A DNA stretch of 64,000 bases from assembly GCF_900129845.1 (NCBI RefSeq), contig NZ_FQXB01000001.1, forward strand, positions 1,116,001 to 1,180,000, in the 5' to 3' direction. Below, one piece after another: positions 16,372 through 24,364 of the stretch. The stretch comes from Cognatiyoonia sediminum (lineage in GTDB: Bacteria; Pseudomonadota; Alphaproteobacteria; Rhodobacterales; Rhodobacteraceae). A program made the translations under genes and the position numbers. The notes beneath the pieces are model-generated. The model was given only the letters and a program-made list of their open reading frames with translations, was not told the DNA's origin and ran no database searches. Positions within the stretch are counted from its first letter, which is position 1. Every line of letters begins with the position of its first letter.

Positions 16372-18387
16372 ATGCACCAAGAAACAAACCCAAGGGCCGC
16401 GGTGAAAGAACCGCGGCCTCTTTATGTGTTTAACGGCGGATTTCTGACCCAAAACCGGATCAAACGCATCCTCAGCCTGTCTGGGTATTACGTCCGCATC
16501 GGGAAACCATCCAGCGACGATCTTGTCGGCGTTTGGGGGCACAGCCCAACAGCGCCGCGTGGAGTAAGAGTCTCTGCTGCGACAAACGCGGACCTGGTCC
16601 GCGTTGAAGATTCGTTTCTAAGGTCTGTCCGAACCGGCCGTGATGGGGAGGCCCCACTCGGCCTGAGCATCGATAAGAAGGGCGTCCATTTTGACCCCTC
16701 GACGGTTTCTGATTTGGAAGAACTGCTGCGCGACGATCCCCTCGACAACACGGCCCTCTTAAACCGTGCAAAGGGGGCCATGGCGCAACTTCGGCGGCTG
16801 CACCTGTCTAAGTACAACACCTTCGATCCAAATCTACTGGCCCCTACCCCCGGCTATGTCCTTGTCATCGATCAGACACGCGGAGACGCCAGCGTGAAAG
16901 CGAGCGGTTGCGATCTCAACAGCTTTCGCGAAATGCTCTATTACGCCCAAGAAGAACACCCTGGCACGCAGATCATCATCAAGTCACATCCCGAGACCAA
17001 CGCGGGCCATCGGGGCGGGTATTTCGACGAAAACGACTGCAATGATCGCATTAGCATCTGCACAGACCCCATTTCGCCCTACACGCTGTTTGATGGTGCA
17101 ATCGCGGTCTATACGGTCTCGTCCCAACTTGGGTTTGAGGCCGTTTTGACCGGGCACAAGCCAGTCGTTTTTGGCCAACCTTTCTACATGGGATGGGGGC
17201 TGACGGACGACCGCAAACCCCTCACGCGCAGACAACGCAAACTCACCCGCGCACAACTCTTTGCCGCAGCGATGATCCTCTATCCAAAGTGGTATGACCC
17301 CTACCGCGATAAACTCTGCGAATTGGAAGACGTGATCGCGACCCTAGACGCGCAGGCACGCGCATGGCGGGATGATCGCAAAGGCTGGGTCGCGCAAGAC
17401 ATTCGGCTTTGGAAGCGGACAACGTTTCAGAAGTTTTTTGGCGGTTCGCATAAGGTGCAGTTCAGAACCGGCGGTCGGGCAATGCCGCCAAAGGCGATGC
17501 GTGAAATGGTCTGGGCCAATTCAACTGACGATGCGCCGGAATTGGTGCGTGTTGAAGATGGATTTATCCGATCAAAAGGCCTCGGCGCTGAGCTGACTCC
17601 GCCGTTGTCGCTCGTTTTGGATGATCTTGGGATTTACTACGATCCGTCGAAGCCAAGCCGCCTCGAAACCCTTATCGAGCAAAGCCCGAAATTGCCGGAA
17701 ACCGCACTGTTGCGAGCCGAAAAGCTGATCGAAAAACTCCAAGAGACCGGCCTATCAAAATACAACCTTCACCAAGAACCGATACCCGACCTTCCAAAAG
17801 GGCGTAAGATCCTCGTGCCAGGACAGGTCGAAGACGATGCCTCCATCAAACTCGGCACATCGGACGTCTCCACAAATCTCACCCTGCTCCAGGCTGTGCG
17901 AGAAGCGAACCCTGCAGCCATCATTGCCTATAAACCCCATCCTGATGTTGAAGCAGGGTTGCGAACAGGCGCCGTTCCTAACACAACGGACTACGCAGAC
18001 GTCATTCTGGATCAATCAAACCCAATCGCCGCGATTGAAGCTGTCGATGAGGTTTGGACAATGACATCCCTGCTGGGCTTTGAAGCCTTGATCAGTGGCA
18101 AGCGCGTCACTTGCCTCGGCACTCCATTCTACGCAGGTTGGGGCTTAACCGATGATCGCGCCAAGCCAATTGCCCGCCGCACCGCCCTGCCCGATCTACG
18201 CACCTTAGTGCACGCCGTCCTGATCGATTACCCAAGGTATTATGACCCAATCACCAAAACGGCCTGTCCTGTGGAGGTCATTGTGGATCGGATTGCCAAT
18301 GATGAGATTGCGAAACCAGGGGCCTTCAACAGGAGCCTGTCCAAGCTACAAGGGGTCTTCGCCAGCTATGCGCATGTTTGGCGCTAA
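16372..18387 (+). CDS. kpsC: Capsule polysaccharide Kdo transferase KpsC (two catalytic modules)
   Basis: A 671-residue enzyme that extends the beta-Kdo linker between the glycolipid anchor and the capsule. Two homologous transferase modules are evident, about residues 15-330 and 345-671. Each carries the same landmarks: RVEDSFLRSV and RVEDGFIRSKGLG, SKYNTF and SKYNLH, IKSHPE and YKPHPD, and finally FGQPFYMGWGLTDDR and LGTPFYAGWGLTDDR. It starts six bases after the wza-like gene, indicating translational coupling, and its stop overlaps the convergent ribD stop by four bases. Confidence 0.92.
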   Translation: MHQETNPRAAVKEPRPLYVFNGGFLTQNRIKRILSLSGYYVRIGKPSSDDLVGVWGHSPTAPRGVRVSAATNADLVRVEDSFLRSVRTGRDGEAPLGLSIDKKGVHFDPSTVSDLEELLRDDPLDNTALLNRAKGAMAQLRRLHLSKYNTFDPNLLAPTPGYVLVIDQTRGDASVKASGCDLNSFREMLYYAQEEHPGTQIIIKSHPETNAGHRGGYFDENDCNDRISICTDPISPYTLFDGAIAVYTVSSQLGFEAVLTGHKPVVFGQPFYMGWGLTDDRKPLTRRQRKLTRAQLFAAAMILYPKWYDPYRDKLCELEDVIATLDAQARAWRDDRKGWVAQDIRLWKRTTFQKFFGGSHKVQFRTGGRAMPPKAMREMVWANSTDDAPELVRVEDGFIRSKGLGAELTPPLSLVLDDLGIYYDPSKPSRLETLIEQSPKLPETALLRAEKLIEKLQETGLSKYNLHQEPIPDLPKGRKILVPGQVEDDASIKLGTSDVSTNLTLLQAVREANPAAIIAYKPHPDVEAGLRTGAVPNTTDYADVILDQSNPIAAIEAVDEVWTMTSLLGFEALISGKRVTCLGTPFYAGWGLTDDRAKPIARRTALPDLRTLVHAVLIDYPRYYDPITKTACPVEVIVDRIANDEIAKPGAFNRSLSKLQGVFASYAHVWR

Positions 18388-19475
18388 GTCTTAGGTCGCC
18401 AAATCGAGAGGGTGTCGGGACCAACCGCGCGGAACTCTGCAAGATCAAAGCGTGTCGCGAGACTAAGATCGTCGATCCCCATCGCAGCCACCGCTGGTGT
18501 TCCATCGCCGCCGATTGTTAATCCCGCCGCAAAGACGACAAGTTCATCTACCAATCCAGCCTTGATAAGCGAGCCCGCGAGCGCTCCACCACCTTCGCAA
18601 AAGATGCTGGTGAGGCCCGCTTCGCCTAACGAATTCAAAGCCGCTTCTATATCGACGGCCCCATCGGAAACCGGAACCGCAATAGACCGCGCCCCTTTGG
18701 CGACCCAATCGTTCGGAACAGCTTGCTCCCCATGCACCAACCAAACAGGCTGCTCGCCAGCGGTCTGCGCAAGTTTACCGTCCATTAGAATGTTCAGATC
18801 GCTCGACACCACCACCCGCACCGGCTGTGGGACATCGCCCATATCCCGCACATTTAAGCTGGGATCATCGGCACGCGCTGTCCCTGCCCCGACCATCACC
18901 GCGTCATGGCGCGCGCGCATCGCATGCACCACCCGCCGCGCTTCCGGCCCCGTGATCCATTGGCTGTGCCCCGTCCGCGTCGCGATCCGACCGTCAACGG
19001 ACGTCGCCAGTTTCAACGTCACAAAGGGACGCCCCTCACGCACACGCAAAAAGAAGCCCGCAAGGTCGCGATCTGCTTCCGCCTGACAGACTCCAAAATT
19101 CACCTCAACACCGCCAGCACGCAGAATATTCAAACCCTTGCCAGAGACCCGCGGATCGGGATCGCCCGTCGCAACAACCACCCGCGCCACACCAGAGGCA
19201 ACCAACGCCTCCGCACAGGGGCCGGTCTGCCCATGATGCGCACAAGGCTCCAAGGTCACATAGGCCGTCGCCCCCCGTGCTGCGTCCCCAGCTTGCGTCA
19301 GCGCCTGAGTCTCAGCATGAGGCCGTCCACCATCGGCCGTCCGAGCGCGTCCGACAACGATACCGTCTTTCACAATAACACAGCCAACAGCAGGGTTCGG
19401 CCACACACGTCCCTGACCACGCCGCCCCAACGTGAGGGCGGCGGTCATGAACCGCCGGTCTTGGCTAGCGCTCAC
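18384..19475 (-). CDS. ribD: Bifunctional pyrimidine deaminase/reductase of riboflavin synthesis
   Basis: Deaminates and then reduces the pyrimidine intermediate in riboflavin synthesis. Residues 1-145 form the zinc deaminase with HAETQAL and [11 protein letters not shown] (His and two Cys ligands plus catalytic Glu). The C-terminal reductase begins at about [20 protein letters not shown] and contains [20 protein letters not shown]. The 363-residue length is standard. It overlaps nrdR by four bases and is separated from the rest of the riboflavin genes by the capsule trio. Confidence 0.95.
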   Translation of the reverse strand: MSASQDRRFMTAALTLGRRGQGRVWPNPAVGCVIVKDGIVVGRARTADGGRPHAETQALTQAGDAARGATAYVTLEPCAHHGQTGPCAEALVASGVARVVVATGDPDPRVSGKGLNILRAGGVEVNFGVCQAEADRDLAGFFLRVREGRPFVTLKLATSVDGRIATRTGHSQWITGPEARRVVHAMRARHDAVMVGAGTARADDPSLNVRDMGDVPQPVRVVVSSDLNILMDGKLAQTAGEQPVWLVHGEQAVPNDWVAKGARSIAVPVSDGAVDIEAALNSLGEAGLTSIFCEGGGALAGSLIKAGLVDELVVFAAGLTIGGDGTPAVAAMGIDDLSLATRFDLAEFRAVGPDTLSIWRPKT

Positions 19476-19939
19476 TTCTCTGGGGATGCGTCGGGCCGCA
19501 ACTCACTGACAAATTTGTCAAAATCATCTGCCGCTTGGAAGTTCTTATACACGCTCGCAAAGCGCACATAACCAACCGTATCGATCCGGGCGAGGCTTTC
19601 CATCACGATCTCACCAATGGTGGTCGATGGGATATCCGTCTCGCCCATGCTTTCCAAACGCCGTACGATGCCCGAAATCATTTGATCAACACGATCTGGA
19701 TCGATGGGGCGCTTCTGCAAGCTGATGCGAATGGAGCGTTCGAGCTTATCGCGGTCGAAATCCTCGCGCCGCCCGTTCGATTTGATCACCATCAAATCGC
19801 GCAATTGCACGCGTTCATAAGTGGTAAATCGTCCGCCACACGCCGGACAAAACCGCCGCCGCCGGATCGCCACATGATCCTCCGCCGGGCGAGAGTCTTT
19901 TACTTGAGTATCGACGTTTCCACAAAAGGGGCAACGCAT
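19472..19939 (-). CDS. nrdR: Transcriptional repressor NrdR
   Basis: A 155-residue repressor of ribonucleotide reductase genes. N-terminal zinc ribbon [20 protein letters not shown] with the second pair in [20 protein letters not shown], then an ATP-cone ([40 protein letters not shown]) that senses ATP/dATP. Linked to ribD by a four-base overlap, as in many alphaproteobacteria. Confidence 0.97.
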   Translation of the reverse strand: MRCPFCGNVDTQVKDSRPAEDHVAIRRRRFCPACGGRFTTYERVQLRDLMVIKSNGRREDFDRDKLERSIRISLQKRPIDPDRVDQMISGIVRRLESMGETDIPSTTIGEIVMESLARIDTVGYVRFASVYKNFQAADDFDKFVSELRPDASPEK

Positions 19940-19963
19940 AGTCCTGTCCTCATACTGTCCCGT

Positions 19964-19990
19964 CTTGGGGTTTGCCCCAAGTTATCCACA
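19964..19990. promoter_or_regulatory. Hairpin and DnaA-box sequence upstream of nrdR
   Basis: CTTGGGG-TTTG-CCCCAAG (19964-19981) is a perfect hairpin, immediately followed by TTATCCACA (19982-19990), the canonical DnaA box. They lie 25-50 bases before the nrdR start and about 60 bases after the amidohydrolase stop. The hairpin lacks a T-run. A single DnaA box may be chance. Confidence 0.3.
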
Positions 19991-20051
19991 ATTAGTATAC
20001 GAACCTGTGCAGAGTTTGGGTAGTCCCCAATCGCTGCCACAAAATCCTGTG

Positions 20052-21620
20052 TCAGATCGGCATCGACGGAATATGCCAATCCCGCCCGCGCGGCGTTTCG
20101 ACATACTCTGGCCAAGCAAAATTGATCGGTGGTTCATAGTCGCACAAAGGGGCCACCCATTTGGACCCACCAATGCCGCCGCCGGTCCGGTCCTTGAACT
20201 CAGTCATAGCCGCATCTCTAGCCACTTCATCCTCCAACAGACGCAAGGCAGAGGTCGCCAAAACCTTCGCGGCTACTTGCACCATTGGATCAATCGTCTG
20301 CGGAATGCCCCCCAAAGCGTTCATCGCCCATGGTGGGTACGGCCCTCCTTTTAATGCTGGCCGCGCGATATAAAAACGCGCAGTCGGTGCGTGCCACGTC
20401 ATGTCGGTGTAGTCGTCCGACGTGGAATTGAGCTGGTTCGGCGGCAAGGATTGGCGCAACACCGCCTCGGCATCCTGCGGTGAAATTAGCGACGAGCATT
20501 CATCAATCAGTGGCGAATCCTGTCCCGACTGAACACATGCCCTTTGCACCTGACGCGCAATCGCCAAGGCTTCGTCATCCCAAACAGGCGCGCCAACGGC
20601 TTGAATATTGTCCCAAACCAGCGACGCCATCGCATGGTTGGCCAGCCCATGCCGTGACTTGCAAACCCAATGCCGCTCCACCGCACAACCCGTCATCTGC
20701 GCGACGACTTCTGCATTTCGATCCAATGCAGCGGTCACCTGCTCCGCCATCACAATCGTCGGCACCCGCATCATGTACTGAATATCAGCCATCTGCGCGG
20801 GTAAGTTATCTGCCGTCGCCTGTCCGGTGCTGAGGATCGCCTCTGAAATCGACCACCCACCAGAGTGCGGCAGCATGGTATCCCGCAGATACCGATTGGC
20901 CTGATACATCGCGACCATGGCATCATTCGCGCCCGGCGCCCGTACATCTGAATGGCTTTGCGGGATCGGTGCACTATCCGTCGCGCCCCAAATCTCAGGT
21001 TTTTCACAGCGGAAGCGATAGATCATCGAGTAGGCAGCGCCGCAATGCGTGTCCCAGCGAGCTGTATTGCACATCGGCAGCATATAGAACGGATGGAACG
21101 ACAGCATCCCAGCGAGGCCATCATAATACCCCTTCGCAGCATGGATCGGCTTTGACCCTCGGACTTTTTCGGCAGGTTCCCCGGTAAACCTCAAACCGCC
21201 TTTAATACCATGCTGTTCCATCGCGGCCTTTGTCGCCAAAAGCCCGCCCAATCCTGAAATACCAAGCGCGGAATGAGGGTCAGTATGTCCACCAGCCGCG
21301 AAACCTAATCCCTCACGCGGTGCTTTCTCAGGCATGGCAGCCTGACAATTCGCTGGAACCGCGTCGTATTCGGCGTACATACCGACAACGGGCCCATCGC
21401 CATTGGACCACTCCGCACAGAACGCGGTCGGCATCCCGCCGGACCCTTCTTCAACGGTGAACCCTTCGGCACGTAACCGCTCCACATACCAAGCCGCAGA
21501 CCGATATTCACGCCAAGCCGTTTCGCCGAAATCGAAGATTGTCGCGCAGTCGACGCTCAGTCGCTGCTTTTGCGCGTGAACGTAAGACACAGCACTCGAT
21601 TGGGCATCGGAAAAAACCAT
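20052..21620 (-). CDS. M20-family amidohydrolase (AbgB-like)
   Basis: A 522-residue metallo-amidohydrolase resembling p-aminobenzoyl-glutamate hydrolase subunit B and related M20D enzymes. Seen: TIFDFGETAWREYRSAAWYV, GPVVGMYAEYDAVP (family GMRAEYDALP), a variant metal region AAGGHTDPHSALGISGLGG instead of the usual GHGCGHN, RFTGEPAEKV, the dimerisation-domain YMMRVPTIVMAEQVTAALDR and SDDYTDMTWHAPTARFY. It is somewhat longer than typical AbgB. Substrate unknown. It has no close operon partner; YjbQ lies upstream on the same strand. Confidence 0.82.
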   Translation of the reverse strand: MVFSDAQSSAVSYVHAQKQRLSVDCATIFDFGETAWREYRSAAWYVERLRAEGFTVEEGSGGMPTAFCAEWSNGDGPVVGMYAEYDAVPANCQAAMPEKAPREGLGFAAGGHTDPHSALGISGLGGLLATKAAMEQHGIKGGLRFTGEPAEKVRGSKPIHAAKGYYDGLAGMLSFHPFYMLPMCNTARWDTHCGAAYSMIYRFRCEKPEIWGATDSAPIPQSHSDVRAPGANDAMVAMYQANRYLRDTMLPHSGGWSISEAILSTGQATADNLPAQMADIQYMMRVPTIVMAEQVTAALDRNAEVVAQMTGCAVERHWVCKSRHGLANHAMASLVWDNIQAVGAPVWDDEALAIARQVQRACVQSGQDSPLIDECSSLISPQDAEAVLRQSLPPNQLNSTSDDYTDMTWHAPTARFYIARPALKGGPYPPWAMNALGGIPQTIDPMVQVAAKVLATSALRLLEDEVARDAAMTEFKDRTGGGIGGSKWVAPLCDYEPPINFAWPEYVETPRGRDWHIPSMPI

Positions 21621-21666
21621 CAGCGAACTCCTTTACATCAAAGGAGGCCGCGCAGAGTCTCACTTG

Positions 21667-22074
21667 TCAACTGCTCAAATGTACAACGACCGACCGACGG
21701 TGTGGCCGATCCCGATGTTCGAAAAGGTAAATTCCTTGCCAAGTCCCCAGGGTCAACGTCCCGTCAGTGACAGGAATAGACAAGCTTACCGGCATCATCG
21801 CCGCCTTGATATGCGCGGGCATATCATCTGGACCCTCATAGGTATGGGTCAAATATTTCATCGACGGGTCAGTCGTCGGCGGGACCAAACGCGCAAAGTA
21901 ATTCCGCAGATCGGTCTTTACTTCGGGATCGGCGTTTTCCTGTATTAGAAGCGAACAGGACGTGTGCCGCACAAACAAAGTCAGAAGACCGGTGCCCTGT
22001 ACGAAAGTACGGACATGCGGCGTAAATTCATACAACCCCTGCCCGTTTGTGGCGATCTCAAAAGTCGTCTGCAT
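21667..22074 (-). CDS. YjbQ/UPF0047 family protein
   Basis: A 135-residue protein of the YjbQ family, for which secondary thiamine-phosphate synthase activity has been reported in other bacteria. Typical elements: GLYEFTPHVRTFVQGTGLLT, LFVRHTSCSLLIQENADPEV, THTYEGPDDMPAHIKAAMM and GTLTLGTWQGIYLFEHRDRP. The ATG at 22074 (MQTTFEIATNGQ) gives the family length; the frame extends to 22167, but the extra 31 residues coincide with a repeated DNA segment (22092-22122). Confidence 0.88.
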   Translation of the reverse strand: MQTTFEIATNGQGLYEFTPHVRTFVQGTGLLTLFVRHTSCSLLIQENADPEVKTDLRNYFARLVPPTTDPSMKYLTHTYEGPDDMPAHIKAAMMPVSLSIPVTDGTLTLGTWQGIYLFEHRDRPHRRSVVVHLSS

Positions 22075-22091
22075 AGGCCAGTGTTGGCTAG

Positions 22092-22122
22092 GGGTCTGCG
22101 GGTCGCCATGATATCGCATCAG
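22092..22122 (+). repeat. Inverted repeat, left arm
   Basis: GGGTCTGCGGGTCGCCATGA, continuing to 22122; 29 of 31 bases complement the right arm at 22327-22357. Similarity continues after a gap: TTTGCCGCTGAC at 22154-22165 matches GTCAGCGGCAAA near 22303-22314 on the other strand. Confidence 0.8.
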
Positions 22123-22326
22123 TTTCAGTCCAAAATTGCTCAGTTCTAGAAACTTTGCCGCTGACATAGTGATCTATGTCAAGGTGAAGTGACGACGAAA
22201 TGGGCAATTTTGGCGAAACCCCAACGGGGCGCGGCCCATTTTGCCTCTGTCATCGCCGCTTTGCCCTTCCGATCACCCAGATCGCTACGGTCAAATCAGC
22301 TCGTCAGCGGCAAAATGGGTCTCGCG

Positions 22327-22357
22327 CTGATGCGATCTCATGGCGATCCGCAGACCC
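22327..22357 (-). repeat. Inverted repeat, right arm
   Basis: CTGATGCGATCTCATGGCGA, continuing to 22357; complement of the left arm with two mismatches. It ends five bases from the stop of the small exported protein gene. Confidence 0.8.
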
Positions 22358-22361
22358 TTTA

Positions 22362-22634
22362 TCACTCCGCGTTACAAGCGAGCGAGAGCGAAATCGCTGG
22401 GTTTGGTTCGCCGGCTTCGGATGTCAGGCCCAAAGCCAAGGCCAACTCAGGATCCAAACCAGGTGAGCAAGTACCGTTTGGCGCCGTATCGTGATCGGCA
22501 AACAGCACATTGAGAGTTTCACCCGCTTCAAGTGCGATCTGATCCAGATCGATCTCGGTCTGGTAAGCATGAGCAGCCGGCGCGAGGGAGAGAGTGAGGG
22601 AGGCCGCGGCGAATGTCATAGAAATGCGAGTCAT
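22362..22634 (-). CDS. Small exported protein of unknown function
   Basis: A 90-residue protein with a clear signal peptide (MTRISMTFAAASLTLSLAPA, cleavage after AHA about residue 23) and a mature part of about 67 residues with two cysteines (NGTCSPG and LACNAE near the C-terminus) that could form a disulfide. GAAGGAAG precedes the ATG. No family is recognised. The stop lies beside an inverted-repeat arm. Confidence 0.65.
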   Translation of the reverse strand: MTRISMTFAAASLTLSLAPAAHAYQTEIDLDQIALEAGETLNVLFADHDTAPNGTCSPGLDPELALALGLTSEAGEPNPAISLSLACNAE

Positions 22635-22858
22635 TGGTTTCTTCCTTCTTATGAGGGTGAAATGTAGCTGAACGCGTCAGGTTTCAAGGGCTTGCAACGG
22701 TGGTTCACGCCTTTGGGAACGCATCTTTAGATTGCGAGAGGAACTGTAACAATTCGCAAAACCCGCAAATCGGCCAAAACCAGAGAAATCACGTCGATAT
22801 TGTCTTTCGCGGGATGGTTGGGATGGGTTACTTTGCCGCAACGGAAAAGGAATGCCCG

Positions 22859-23548
22859 ATGCTCGATAAACGAAATATGTCCTACAACGCTGTTCCGCTG
22901 CCTGACCACGTCAGCCTCTCAGACGAAGAGGCCATTGCGCGTGCCGCCGAGTACCGGACCCAATTGAGCAAGCGGCATACGGTGCGCGATTTCACCGACC
23001 GCCCTGTTCCGCGAAAGATTATCGAAGATTGCATCATGGCTGCCGGCAGCGCGCCTTCTGGTGCGAACCATCAGCCATGGTTCTTTGCAGCAATTTCCGA
23101 CCAAGCCCTGAAACAAAGGGTGCGCGAAGAAGCTGAGATTGAAGAGCGCAAGTTTTATGCGCGCGGCACCGACGATGAATGGATTAAAGCTTTGGAACCG
23201 ATCGGCACCAACGCTGAAAAACCGCATTTGACAACAGCGCCTTGGCTGATCGTGGTCTTCGCGCAAAAATGGGGCGAGTTCGAAGACGGCACGCGGTACA
23301 AGAACTACTATGTGCCCGAAAGCGTCGGCATCGCGACGGGGTTCTTGATTTCTGCGTTGCATGAGGCAGGGTTGTCGATGTTGACGCACACACCTAACCC
23401 AATGAAGTTCCTGAATGCAGCGCTCGATCGCCCCGCGTCTGAAAAGCCAATTATGATCTTAACGGTCGGTCATGCCGCCGAAGACGCGACTGTTCCAGAA
23501 GTCGCTAAATATAAGAAACCGCTTGATAAAATCGCTCGGTTCTATTGA
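22859..23548 (+). CDS. Nitroreductase-family flavoprotein with iodotyrosine-deiodinase residue triad
   Basis: A 229-residue FMN-dependent protein. N-terminal FMN motif SKRHTVRDFTDRPVP (residues 37-51), APSGANHQPW (65-74), and C-terminal GIATGFLISALHEAGLSMLT with TPNPM. Residues Glu96, Tyr100 and Lys121 sit at exactly the 4 and 21 residue spacing of the substrate-zwitterion lid Glu/Tyr/Lys of vertebrate iodotyrosine deiodinase, within a matching NAEKPHLTTAP segment. This favours a halotyrosine dehalogenase over a generic nitroreductase; activity is inferred. The ATG at 22859 has AAGGAA upstream; a frame extends to 22700. It overlaps the convergent downstream gene by seven bases. Confidence 0.85.
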   Translation: MLDKRNMSYNAVPLPDHVSLSDEEAIARAAEYRTQLSKRHTVRDFTDRPVPRKIIEDCIMAAGSAPSGANHQPWFFAAISDQALKQRVREEAEIEERKFYARGTDDEWIKALEPIGTNAEKPHLTTAPWLIVVFAQKWGEFEDGTRYKNYYVPESVGIATGFLISALHEAGLSMLTHTPNPMKFLNAALDRPASEKPIMILTVGHAAEDATVPEVAKYKKPLDKIARFY

Positions 23549-24096
23549 GTGCAAGCCGACCAACCGTCGCTGACGTCGAAACAAAACCCAAGCGAGGTCT
23601 TTGCGTCGTAGATGCCGGAGCCCCACGGGAACTCTGCACTTCCCTCGTCGCACCTTAAGTTGGCGATTTCGGTTTCGCCATTCAACACCGTGATACCCCC
23701 TGTTGGGGTCACGGTTATGTCGTCGGTCTCGTTCTCAGGAAAACTGCGAACTAACGCCGCATAGACCACGTAGCGGTAGTCTTGACTTTCGAAAACGACC
23801 TCTTCCCAAATCGTCGTCCCAATGCCTGGCCAAGGGGTATAGTCCACGTCCTGAACGTTTTCCGATAGCATCAGTTCCGGCGCTTCGCCTGTCGGCCCAA
23901 ACTGATACGTGACCGAGGCCGGATTTTCACAAACGTGAACCGCCTTAGCGCCTTCAGAGAAAGAGCACGAGAAATACAACTCTTGGTCAGCGTCACATTG
24001 GGCAACAGCAGCGGAGCCGAGACAGGTCAAAAAAACGGAAGCTGCAACACTTGTAAAACGGCCACGAAAGGCCGCCAATGCTGGCGCATCATCCAA
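23542..24096 (-). CDS. Exported protein of unknown function
   Basis: A 184-residue protein with an N-terminal signal peptide (hydrophobic SVAASVFLTCLGSAAVAQ, cleavage about residue 32) and a cysteine-bearing beta-rich mature domain: CDADQELYFSCSF, HVCENPASVTYQFGP, LRCDEGSAEFPWGSGIYD, FCFDVSDGWSACTQ. Six cysteines in the mature part suggest disulfides in the periplasm. The start overlaps the HlyU-like gene by eight bases, so it belongs to that unit. No family recognised. Confidence 0.75.
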   Translation of the reverse strand: MDDAPALAAFRGRFTSVAASVFLTCLGSAAVAQCDADQELYFSCSFSEGAKAVHVCENPASVTYQFGPTGEAPELMLSENVQDVDYTPWPGIGTTIWEEVVFESQDYRYVVYAALVRSFPENETDDITVTPTGGITVLNGETEIANLRCDEGSAEFPWGSGIYDAKTSLGFCFDVSDGWSACTQ

Positions 24097-24364
24097 AAAG
24101 ACGTTCGCCCATTTGATCGATCAGTTGCTTACACTTCGCAACGGACCATTCGGTTGCTTCTTCCAAAGATCCGAACGTATCCGCCCGAATGACGTCATGG
24201 GTCTTCATCCCGCTTTCGGTATCCAATTCGATCCGTGCCGCCAAACGATAGGACGATCCCTCTTTCACTGGTTCAGCAAAAATCCGGTAGCCTTCGTAGA
24301 CAACGGGTTCCGCGTCCTCTTTAGAACCGGACTTCCCACGAAAAAGCTTCGAAAACAGTGCCAT
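24089..24364 (-). CDS. HlyU-family protein
   Basis: A 91-residue protein matching the HlyU family: [13 protein letters not shown] at the N-terminus, then EPVVYEGYRIFAEPVKEGSS, YRLAARIELD and HDVIRADTFGSLEEATEWSV. The family is named after Vibrio HlyU in databases, but this alphaproteobacterial type has no helix-turn-helix visible and its role is unclear. The ATG overlaps the rpoD stop (TAATG), so it is translated from the rpoD message. Confidence 0.8.
   Translation of the reverse strand: MALFSKLFRGKSGSKEDAEPVVYEGYRIFAEPVKEGSSYRLAARIELDTESGMKTHDVIRADTFGSLEEATEWSVAKCKQLIDQMGERLFG

Larger units (their letters stand above)
22075..22361. other. Intergenic region with nested inverted repeats
   Basis: Besides the 31-base arms listed separately, shorter complementary pairs occur: AAATGGGC with GCCCATTT (22198-22205, 22233-22240), CCCATTTTGCC with GGCAAAATGGG (22235-22245, 22309-22319) and CCAAAATTGC with GCAATTTTGG. 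Frames of 88-101 codons on the plus strand here look accidental. The region looks like a decayed inverted duplication or a REP-like palindromic element. Confidence 0.5.

Noticed and set aside
22189-22494. Plus-strand frames of 88-101 codons
   Set aside because: They lie across the inverted repeats and the small exported-protein gene, have no ribosome-binding site and show no protein-like pattern.
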